Part shown: in pieces, positions 20,323 to 26,980 of the stretch
Layout of the letters: every line of letters begins with the position of its first letter
Numbering within the stretch: the first letter of the stretch is position 1
DNA from: Elusimicrobiota bacterium
GTDB lineage: Bacteria; Elusimicrobiota; Elusimicrobia; UBA1565; UBA9628
Assembly (NCBI GenBank): GCA_016212795.1
Contig: JACRDT010000030.1
Location: 1 to 48,180 of the forward strand
Direction: 5' to 3'
DNA: 48,180 bases
Position numbers and translations under genes: made by a program
The notes under the pieces: model-generated
Told to the model about the DNA's origin: nothing
What the model saw: the letters and a program-made list of their open reading frames with translations, nothing else
Databases searched by the model: none

Positions 20323-22236
20323 ATGCCCCTGTCCTACCTGCGCCGTCCCCTGTTCGTCCTGACGGCCCTCTACGTCGTCGCGCTGGCGGTCCTGTACGGC
20401 CGGGGCTGGTTCCAAGTCAGGGTGCCCGCGGACCTCGAGGGGTTCAGGTTCCGGCTGAGGGTCCTGGTGGAGGGCACGGTGGTCTCGCCCCTGACCGAGA
20501 ACCGCCTGGGTCCCCGGGTGTTCGTCGACGCTGACCGGGCCGGGGGCTTGCCGTTCGATCAGAAGGCGCTGGTCTACCTGCCCAAGGCGGACCCGGGCCG
20601 CTTCGCCCTGCGGCCCGGGCAGCGGGTGGCGATCGAGGGCAGGCTCAGGCTCCCAAGGCCCGGCCGCAACCCGGGCGAGTTCGACGAGAGGGGCTTCCTC
20701 TCGGACCGGGGCGTGGGCTGGGTCATGAAGGCGCGCGGGGTCTCGGTCGTGTCGGAGGGCGTCCCCTGGCGCTGGCGGGTCCAGGCCTGGGCCGAGTCCG
20801 TCCGCCGCTCCCTGGAGGGCAGCTTCGAGAGGCTGCTCGGCCGCGAGGAGGCCCGCATCATGTCTGGGTTGACCCTCGGGTTCAAGGGGCCCTTGAGCCG
20901 GGAGACCAACCGCGCCGTCCAGGACGCGGGCGTCATGCACCTGCTCGTCCTTTCGGGGGCGAAGGTGGCGTTCGTCCTGCTGGCCGCGGAGCGGCTTGCC
21001 GGCCTGGTCTTGGGGCCGCCGGGGCGGTTCCTGGCGGCCGGCGCGGCCGGCGGGTTCTACACGCTGATGGTCGGCGCGGATCCCCCCTACGCGCGCGCCT
21101 TTCTGGGCTGGCTGGCGCTGCGCGCCGCGACGCTCCTCGGCCGGTCCCCGGGCATGTTCCAGGCCATGACCCTGTCGGCCCTGGTCATCCTGATCCTCAG
21201 GCCCAGGGACCTGTTCTCGGCGGGCTTCCAGATGACCTACCTCGCGGTGGGGGGGCTGGTGCTGGCCATGCCGCGGGTCTCCAAGGTGCTGCCGCGGCGC
21301 TGGCCGGGATGGGCCCGGACCGCCGCGCAGGCGCTGATCGTGAGCGTCATCGTGCAGGCGATGCTGTGGCCCACCTTCTGCGCCTATTTCGGCCGGGGCG
21401 CGGTTGTCGGTGTCCTGGCCAACTCGCTGCTGGTGCCGGGCTCGGGCCTCCTGATGGCGGCCGGCTTCGGGCTGTGGGGTCTGTCCTGGGCCGGCGAGGG
21501 CCCGGGGCAGGCGGCCGGGGCCGTGGTCGGCGCGCTGGCGCGGGCCTTCATCGAGGTCTGCCGCTGGTTCGCCGGGCTGCCGTGCGCCGCCGTGGACCTC
21601 GCCCCGATGTCCCGCGGCGGGACCGCCGCGTACTACCTCCTCGTCCTGGCCGCGCTCGTCGCGCCGAGGTGGAAGGCGTCGGCCGGGCTCGCCTTGTCCG
21701 GGCTGCTGGCGTGGTCCGCGGCCGGCCTGGCGTCGCGGTCGAGGGCCGAGATGACGGTGACGTTCCTGTGCCTGCCCCAAGGCCGGGCCGCGCTCGTGGG
21801 CTTCCCGGAGGGCGGGCGCTGGCTCGTGGACGCCGGCGGACCGGCCGGCACCCTGCTGCGGGCCTTCAAGGCGCGCGGCGTGGCCGGCTTGGACCGGGTC
21901 GTGCTCACGGGTTTCGACGAAGGCAGGTGGCGCGGGCTGGCCCGGGTGCTGAGGGAACGTCCCGTGGGGTCCGTGACGGTCCCGGCCGGGGGCGTTCCCC
22001 CGAGGCTGGCCGCCGTCCTGGCCGAGGCGAGCCGGCGCGGCGTCGCGGTCCGGCGGGAGGCGGGCGCGGCGCGCCTGAGCCTCTGCCGCGGCGAGGTGTG
22101 CTTCGATTTCAGCGGCGTCCGGCCCCGCGTCCGACGGGGGGAAGCCGAATATAGTATAATCGGCCCGCGTCTGAGATGGGGCTCGGTCGAGGTGACGACT
22201 GATGGAAAAAAGGCCAGGATCGAAGGTCCGTTCTAG
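20323..22236 (+). CDS. comEC: ComEC/Rec2-like DNA uptake channel with degenerate nuclease domain
   Basis: 637 residues. After an N-terminal helix (~10-27) comes the OB-like DUF4131 region (~30-160). The Competence domain (~175-440) follows with many membrane helices and the typical core GLTLGFKGPLSRETNRAVQDAGVMHLLVLSGAKVAF. The C-terminal ~150 residues align in place with the metallo-beta-lactamase domain of ComEC (WLVDAGGPAGTLLRAFKARGV), but the metal motif HxDxDH is absent: the segment reads VVLTGFDEGRWRGL. Known ComEC proteins carry single-stranded DNA across the inner membrane during transformation. ATG 20323 lacks a Shine-Dalgarno; an upstream TATAAT lies at 20279-20284. The 3' end overlaps nadK by 35 bases. 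Confidence 0.88.
   Translation: MPLSYLRRPLFVLTALYVVALAVLYGRGWFQVRVPADLEGFRFRLRVLVEGTVVSPLTENRLGPRVFVDADRAGGLPFDQKALVYLPKADPGRFALRPGQRVAIEGRLRLPRPGRNPGEFDERGFLSDRGVGWVMKARGVSVVSEGVPWRWRVQAWAESVRRSLEGSFERLLGREEARIMSGLTLGFKGPLSRETNRAVQDAGVMHLLVLSGAKVAFVLLAAERLAGLVLGPPGRFLAAGAAGGFYTLMVGADPPYARAFLGWLALRAATLLGRSPGMFQAMTLSALVILILRPRDLFSAGFQMTYLAVGGLVLAMPRVSKVLPRRWPGWARTAAQALIVSVIVQAMLWPTFCAYFGRGAVVGVLANSLLVPGSGLLMAAGFGLWGLSWAGEGPGQAAGAVVGALARAFIEVCRWFAGLPCAAVDLAPMSRGGTAAYYLLVLAALVAPRWKASAGLALSGLLAWSAAGLASRSRAEMTVTFLCLPQGRAALVGFPEGGRWLVDAGGPAGTLLRAFKARGVAGLDRVVLTGFDEGRWRGLARVLRERPVGSVTVPAGGVPPRLAAVLAEASRRGVAVRREAGAARLSLCRGEVCFDFSGVRPRVRRGEAEYSIIGPRLRWGSVEVTTDGKKARIEGPF
22155..22160 (+). promoter_or_regulatory. 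Possible internal -10 for nadK
   Basis: TATAAT within the AT-rich 3' end of comEC, 41 bases before the nadK ATG, whose leader holds GAGGTGA. It might allow nadK expression independent of comEC. No good -35 is seen. Confidence 0.35.
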
Positions 22237-23086
22237 GAAGCTCACGGTCAAGTCGGTCGTCGTGTTCCTCAACAAGGCCAAGCCGGAAGCCGCGCGCATG
22301 GTCGGGGTCGTCGTCGACATGCTCAGGGCCCGCAAGGTGGCCGTCTGGGTCGCGCGCGGCGTCCCGTCGACCGCGAGGCTCCGCCGGGCGGACCTCGCCA
22401 TCACCCTGGGCGGCGACGGCACGGTGCTCTGGGCCGCCAGGCTCCTGGCGCCGTGTTCCGTCCCCTTGCTGGGCATCAACACCGGGGGGCTGGGCTTCCT
22501 GACCGCGACGGACGCCTCGGACTTCCGGCATTCCTGCGACGCCATCCTGAGCGGCGGCTTCAGGCTCGTCGAGCGGGAGATGCTCGAGGTGGTGATCCGC
22601 AGGGGCGGGAGGACCGTGTTCGGGCCGGGAGCCGCGCTCAACGACTGCGTCATCAGGTGCGCCGAGCAGGCCAGGGCCATCTCCCTGGAGACCAAGTTCG
22701 GCGACGATTTCGTGGCGGACTACTTCGGGGACGGGATCATCGTCTCGACGCCGACGGGCTCCACGGCCTACGCCCTGGCGGCCTCCGGGCCCATCGTCGC
22801 GCCCAGCCTCGACGTGGTGCTGGTCACGCCGATCTGCCCCCACACCCTGGCCCAGCGGCCGCTGATCGTCCCCTCCCGGCGGCCCTTCTCGGCCACCCTG
22901 CGGACCAGGGTCGGGCACGCCTATCCCCGGGTGCAGGTCTCGCTCGACGGCCAATTGAGCACGGCGCTCAAGGTCGGCGACGAGGTCCGCATCACCCAGT
23001 ATCCCCGCCCGCTCAAGCTCCTGCTCCACCCCAGGCACTCGTATTTCGAGATCCTGCGCCGCAAGCTCAAATGGGGCGAACGATAA
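22202..23086 (+). CDS. nadK: NAD kinase
   Basis: 294 residues, the usual length. It phosphorylates NAD to NADP. Signatures: LAITLGGDGTVLWAARLL (GGDGT catalytic loop), GINTGGLGFLT, LNDCVIRC (the NE/ND box), and DGIIVSTPTGSTAYALAASGPIV. The C-terminal beta-sandwich region PRVQVSLDGQLSTALKVGDEVRI is present. The ATG follows GAGGTGA by six bases and overlaps the comEC 3' end, which suggests translation coupled to comEC. GC-rich hairpins separate it from recN. Confidence 0.97.
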   Translation: MEKRPGSKVRSRKLTVKSVVVFLNKAKPEAARMVGVVVDMLRARKVAVWVARGVPSTARLRRADLAITLGGDGTVLWAARLLAPCSVPLLGINTGGLGFLTATDASDFRHSCDAILSGGFRLVEREMLEVVIRRGGRTVFGPGAALNDCVIRCAEQARAISLETKFGDDFVADYFGDGIIVSTPTGSTAYALAASGPIVAPSLDVVLVTPICPHTLAQRPLIVPSRRPFSATLRTRVGHAYPRVQVSLDGQLSTALKVGDEVRITQYPRPLKLLLHPRHSYFEILRRKLKWGER

Positions 23087-23087
23087 C

Positions 23088-23199
23088 ACTCGCCCCCCCC
23101 GCGGGGGGGGAGTCGCAAGTCCCCCCCGCGGGGGGACGCGCAGCCGGGGGGGCTGAGCGCCGCAGGCGTTCTACCCCTCCCCCGCGGGGAGGGGTAGAA
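23088..23199. repeat. Three tandem GC-only hairpins between nadK and recN
   Basis: Three adjacent palindromes: 23088-23113 (eight C facing eight G, flanked by ACT/AGT), 23119-23137 (GTCCCCCC facing GGGGGGAC) and 23169-23199 (perfect 14-base arms, TTCTACCCCTCCCC facing its complement, 3-base loop). The first shares its ACTCGCCCCCC opening with the hairpin at 26826. They may end the nadK transcript or form a dispersed palindrome family. No T-tract follows any of them. Confidence 0.7.
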
Positions 23200-23218
23200 C
23201 AGTCGGGAGGGGGATTGG

Positions 23219-24886
23219 GTGCTCCGTAGCCTCGCCATCAAGGACTTCGCCGTCATCGCCGAGCTCGAGATCGGGTTCACCGAGGGGTTGAACATCCTCA
23301 CGGGCGAGACCGGGGCCGGCAAGACGATCCTCATCGAGGCCCTGGGCTTCCTGCTGGGGGCGAGGGGGTCCCTCTCCTGGATCCGGGCCGGCGCGCCCCG
23401 GCTGTCGGTCGCCGGCGTCTTCGACCCCCGCGCCTTCCCGGACGGGCTGCGCGGGTCGTTCGGGATCGGCGGGGGGCCGGTGACGGTCCTGAGGGAGCTC
23501 GACGCTTCCGGCAAGACCCGGGCGACGATCGGCGGCCGCGCGGTCAGGCTGGCCGCGCTCTCGGCGTGGGGAGACGGCCTCGTGGATTTCCACGGGCAGC
23601 ACGAGCACCAGGCCCTGCTCAAGCCCTCGGCCCAGCTCGAGTGCCTGGACCGCTACGCCGGCCTGGCCGAGGAGTCGGCCGCGCTGGCCGCCGAGTACGA
23701 TCGCTGGGGCGCCCTGGTCGCGGAGCGGGAGGCCCTCAAGCTCTCCGATTCGGAGAGGGGCAAGAGGATCGAATTCTGCCGGTTCCAGCTCGCCGAGATC
23801 GAGGCGGCCAAGCTCAAGGCCGGCGAAGAGGGAGAGCTCGAGGCCGAACTGCCGCTCCTGAAGAACGCGGAGAGGCTCCGGACCCACGCCGAGTCGGCCT
23901 ACCAGGCCCTCTACGAGGCCGAAGGCTCCGTGTCCGAGGGGCTGCTCAAGGTTGCCAGGCTGCTCGGGGAGATCGCCAGGCTCGACGATCGCATGAAGGC
24001 GTCCTTGGACGCCGCCGAGGGGGCCCGGCTCGCCCTGGAGGACGTCGCCCAATCCCTGGGCCGCTACCGTGGCTCCGTCTCCATGGACCCGGGACGCCTC
24101 GACGAGACGCTCACCCGGCTAGAGACGATCTCGAGGCTCAAGAAGAAGTACGGGCCGGACATCGAGGCGGTCCTGTCCTGCGCCGGACGGCTCCAGCGGG
24201 AACTCGAGACCTTCGAGGCCGCCGGGGAACGCTCGGGGAGCATTGAGCCCGAGCTGGCTCGGGCGCAGGAGGCCCTGGCCGGGCGCTGCGAGCGCGCCCA
24301 TCGCGCCCGGCTGAAGGCGGCCCGGTCCCTGGAGGGCGCGCTCGAGGGCGAGCTCCGCAGCCTCGGGATGCCCCACGGCAAGCTCGCCGTGGCCGTCGAG
24401 ATGGAGGAGGGCCGCTACACCCGGAGCGGCTGCGACGCTGTGGAGTTCCTCCTCGCCGCCAATCCCGGGGAGCCCGCCAGGCCCCTGCGCTCGGTCGCCT
24501 CGGGGGGGGAGCTCTCGCGCGTGATGCTGGCGCTCAAGACCATCATGGCGGCGGCCAAGGGGCCGTCGTCCTCGCCGCGCGTCCTGGTGTTCGACGAAGT
24601 CGATGCGGGGGTCGGCGGGGCGGTGGCCAGGGCGGTCGGCCGCAGGCTCGCCAGGGTCGGCGGCTCCCACCAGGTCCTCTGCGTCACCCATCTGGCCCAG
24701 GTGGCGTGCTTCGGCCGCAACCACATCAACGTGGTCAAGGAGACGGGCCGGGGAAGGACGGTCGTCCGGGTCGAGAGGCTCGAGAGCGAGCGCAGGCTCG
24801 AGACCATCGCCACCATGCTGGGAGGGCGGGAGCCCACGGACGCGAGCCGCAGGCACGCCAAAGAGCTATTGGAGAGCACGAAATGA
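23219..24886 (+). CDS. recN: DNA repair protein RecN (SMC-like ATPase)
   Basis: 555 residues, close to E. coli RecN (553). It acts in double-strand-break repair. Walker A NILTGETGAGKTILIEAL lies near residue 30. The Q-loop region DGLVDFHGQHEHQALLKPS is followed by a shortish coiled-coil span (~150-370). Then come the ABC signature SVASGGELSRVMLALKTIM, Walker B RVLVFDEVDAGVGGAVA, and VTHLAQVACFGRNHINVVKE. GTG 23219 is well supported: a GGAGGGGG site lies seven bases upstream. The stop overlaps the gltX start (ATGA). Confidence 0.96.
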   Translation: MLRSLAIKDFAVIAELEIGFTEGLNILTGETGAGKTILIEALGFLLGARGSLSWIRAGAPRLSVAGVFDPRAFPDGLRGSFGIGGGPVTVLRELDASGKTRATIGGRAVRLAALSAWGDGLVDFHGQHEHQALLKPSAQLECLDRYAGLAEESAALAAEYDRWGALVAEREALKLSDSERGKRIEFCRFQLAEIEAAKLKAGEEGELEAELPLLKNAERLRTHAESAYQALYEAEGSVSEGLLKVARLLGEIARLDDRMKASLDAAEGARLALEDVAQSLGRYRGSVSMDPGRLDETLTRLETISRLKKKYGPDIEAVLSCAGRLQRELETFEAAGERSGSIEPELARAQEALAGRCERAHRARLKAARSLEGALEGELRSLGMPHGKLAVAVEMEEGRYTRSGCDAVEFLLAANPGEPARPLRSVASGGELSRVMLALKTIMAAAKGPSSSPRVLVFDEVDAGVGGAVARAVGRRLARVGGSHQVLCVTHLAQVACFGRNHINVVKETGRGRTVVRVERLESERRLETIATMLGGREPTDASRRHAKELLESTK

Positions 24887-26331
24887 ACGTCAGGACACGG
24901 TTCGCGCCGTCCCCCACGGGGTTCCTCCACATCGGGGGGGCCAGGACCACCTTGTACAACTGGCTCTTCGCCAGGCGCCACCAGGGGGTCTTCATCCTGC
25001 GCATCGAGGACACCGACGAGGTCCGGTCGACGGAGGATTCCGTCCAGGCCATCCTCGACTCGATGAGGTGGCTGGGCCTGGATTGGGACGAGGGGCCCGT
25101 CGACCAGCAGAAGGACCTCGGGCCCTACGCCCCCTACTACCAGATGAAGCGCCTCGAGCTCTACCAAAGGCACGTCCGTGAGCTCGTCCAGGCGGGCAAG
25201 GCCTACCCGTGCTACTGCACCAAGGAAGAGCTCGACGCCATGCGCAAGCTCGCCATGGCCGAGAAGCGCCCTGTCCGCTACGAGGGCCGCTGCCGCGACC
25301 TTACGGACCGTCAGAGGAGCGAGCTCGAAGCCTCGGGGCGCAAGCCTTCGTGGCGCTTCCGCATGCCGGACGAAGGCCAGACCGTGGTGGACGACATGGT
25401 GCGCGGCCGGGTGTCGTTCGACAACAAGCTGCTGCAGGACCTGGTCATCCAGAAGACGACGGGGGGCCCCACCTACAACTTCGCCTGCGTCGTCGACGAC
25501 CATCACATGGAGATCACGCACGTCATCCGCGGCGACGAGCACCTCTCCAACACGCCCTCCCAGCTGCGCCTCTACGAGGCCTTGGGCTGGGCCCCGCCCT
25601 GCTTCGCGCATCTTTCGATGCTCCTCGGGCCCGACGGGTCAAAGCTCTCCAAGCGCCACGGGGCCACCTCGGTCCTCGAGTACAAGACCGCCGGGTTCCT
25701 GCCCGCCGCGATGAGGAACTACCTGGCGCTGCTGGGCTGGTCCACCACGGACTCGCGCCAGCTCTTCTTCGGCGACGAGCTCATCGGCGCCTTCGACCTC
25801 GCGGGCTGCCAGAAGAACCCCGCCGTGTTCGACCGCGCGAAGCTCGAGTGGATGAACGGCGAGTACCTGCGCAAGCTCGACCTCCGGGAGCTCATGGCCC
25901 ACGCGGGGCCTTTCCTCGCCGCGGCGGGGCTGTCGGGGGCGTTGACGCCGCCGCTGGAACGGACCGTGGCCCTCGAGCAGGAGAAGTGCAAGCTGCTGAC
26001 CGACGTTCCCAACCGCGTGGACTTCTTCTACAAGGAGGTGGCCTTCGCCGAGAAGGCCATGGCCGGGGTGCTCAGGAAGCCGGGCGTCAAGGATATCCTC
26101 CTGGACCTGGCCGGGGCGCTCGGCGGGCTGGAGCCTTTCGAGGAGAAGCCCCTGGAGGGGGCCATCCGCGACTACTGCGGGCAGAAGGGCCTCAAGACTT
26201 CCCAGGTGTTCCATCCCGTGCGGGCGGCGTGCTCCGGGAGGACCGAGGGCCCGACGCTGTTCGGGATGCTGGCGCTCCTGGGCAAGGACAAGGTCGTCGG
26301 CCGGTTGAGGGCCGCCGCAGGATTGCTTTGA
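24883..26331 (+). CDS. gltX: Glutamyl-tRNA synthetase
   Basis: 482 residues, normal length. A class-I synthetase charging tRNA-Glu; it could be discriminating or not. N-terminus VRTRFAPSPTGFLHIGGART contains the HIGH-type motif (HIGG), and the KMSKS-type loop is SKLSKRHGATSVLEY. A zinc-like CYCTKEELDAMR segment lies near residue 110, and the helical anticodon-binding domain fills the last ~150 residues. ATG 24883 overlaps the recN stop by four bases, so the two are probably translated in a coupled way. Confidence 0.97.
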   Translation: MNVRTRFAPSPTGFLHIGGARTTLYNWLFARRHQGVFILRIEDTDEVRSTEDSVQAILDSMRWLGLDWDEGPVDQQKDLGPYAPYYQMKRLELYQRHVRELVQAGKAYPCYCTKEELDAMRKLAMAEKRPVRYEGRCRDLTDRQRSELEASGRKPSWRFRMPDEGQTVVDDMVRGRVSFDNKLLQDLVIQKTTGGPTYNFACVVDDHHMEITHVIRGDEHLSNTPSQLRLYEALGWAPPCFAHLSMLLGPDGSKLSKRHGATSVLEYKTAGFLPAAMRNYLALLGWSTTDSRQLFFGDELIGAFDLAGCQKNPAVFDRAKLEWMNGEYLRKLDLRELMAHAGPFLAAAGLSGALTPPLERTVALEQEKCKLLTDVPNRVDFFYKEVAFAEKAMAGVLRKPGVKDILLDLAGALGGLEPFEEKPLEGAIRDYCGQKGLKTSQVFHPVRAACSGRTEGPTLFGMLALLGKDKVVGRLRAAAGLL

Positions 26332-26351
26332 CCGGCGAAATTGTTTATCAT
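26323..26351 (+). promoter_or_regulatory. Promoter of the DksA-like gene, leaderless type
   Basis: TTGCTT (26323-26328), 17-base spacer, TATCAT (26346-26351), then nine bases to ATG 26361. It lies over the gltX stop. No Shine-Dalgarno is present in the nine bases. Confidence 0.55.
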
Positions 26352-26360
26352 GGTCCGACC

Positions 26361-26822
26361 ATGAAAAGGAACGCCCCCAAGGCCGCCGCGAAGAAGGGAA
26401 AGAAGCCGTCCCAGCCGTCGAAAGCCGCGGCCCCGAAGGTCCATTATTCCAGCGCGCAGCTCGTCTCGATCCGCAAGAAGCTCCTGGAGATGCGCGAGGA
26501 CCTCGTCAAGATCGTGCACAAGCAGGACGTCACGGAGGTCGACGAGAGCGGCGACGCGGCCGACCAGGCCAGCCAGTCGCTCGAACGGGAGATCCTGTTC
26601 AACCTCTCCGACAACGAGCGCCTGACCCTCGACCAGGTCGAGGCGGCGCTCAGGAAGATCGAGAAGGGTATCTACGGGGTCTGCGAGTCCTGCCGCAAGC
26701 CCATCTCGAAGCCCCGCCTCGACGCCCTGCCGTTCGCCCGTTACTGCATCGGCTGCCAGAGCACCTCCGAGCGGCCCGCCGAGAGCCCGGAGCAGCCGGA
26801 ATTCCGGGTCGTCGAGGAATAG
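26361..26822 (+). CDS. DksA/TraR-family C4 zinc-finger protein
   Basis: 153 residues. A Lys/Ala/Pro-rich basic tail (1-~28) is followed by a helical coiled-coil region (YSSAQLVSIRKKLLEMREDL ... DNERLTLDQVEAALRKIEKG). The zinc finger is YGVCESCRKPISKPRL ... ARYCIGCQ, with CxxC-x(17-18)-CxxC cysteines. DksA family members bind the RNA polymerase secondary channel and tune rRNA and stress promoters together with ppGpp. The coiled-coil tip keeps acidic residues (DESGDAADQASQ), but the exact DksA Asp pair cannot be assigned by eye. It may be a general DksA-like regulator rather than DksA itself. Confidence 0.88.
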   Translation: MKRNAPKAAAKKGKKPSQPSKAAAPKVHYSSAQLVSIRKKLLEMREDLVKIVHKQDVTEVDESGDAADQASQSLEREILFNLSDNERLTLDQVEAALRKIEKGIYGVCESCRKPISKPRLDALPFARYCIGCQSTSERPAESPEQPEFRVVEE

Positions 26823-26825
26823 TCA

Positions 26826-26852
26826 CTCGCCCCCCCCACGGGGGGGCGAGTA
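26826..26852. terminator. GC-rich hairpin downstream of the DksA-like gene
   Basis: Perfect 12-base arms: ACTCGCCCCCCC (26826-26837) and its complement (26841-26852), loop CAC. It begins four bases after the stop codon. A short T-rich stretch (GTTTTCTT, ~26871-26878) lies 20 bases further. Likely a terminator; it shares its sequence opening with the hairpin at 23088. Confidence 0.6.
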
Positions 26853-26916
26853 GTTGAGGGGGCGAATGCCGTTTTCTTAGGATGCCCCGCCCGCCGATCA
26901 CCCTCCCGCCTCCGTA

Positions 26917-26945
26917 TTGAAAACGTAACAGCGGCTGTTTACACT
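26917..26945 (+). promoter_or_regulatory. Strong promoter with palindromic spacer, upstream of the pilus-linked GYF gene
   Basis: TTGAAA (26917-26922), 17-base spacer, TACACT (26940-26945). The spacer holds a perfect inverted repeat AACAGC-G-GCTGTT (26927-26939), well placed to be an operator. The leader to ATG 26981 is about 30 nt with no Shine-Dalgarno. Confidence 0.6.
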
Positions 26946-26980
26946 AGAGTGCCGCTTCTTCCGAACATGATGACAGCCAC

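Noticed and set aside
20283..20534. An ATG at 20283 opening an 83-codon frame before and across the comEC start
   Set aside because: It overlaps the TATAAT hexamer at 20279-20284 and runs out of frame with comEC; the product is Arg/Gly-rich.
20278..22695. A long open frame antisense to comEC and nadK
   Set aside because: It crosses two certain genes and gives an Ala/Arg/Pro-rich product without motifs.
23088..23215. Run of GC hairpins considered as CRISPR or a non-coding RNA gene
   Set aside because: The three palindromes differ in sequence and have no regular spacing; no promoter is apparent.
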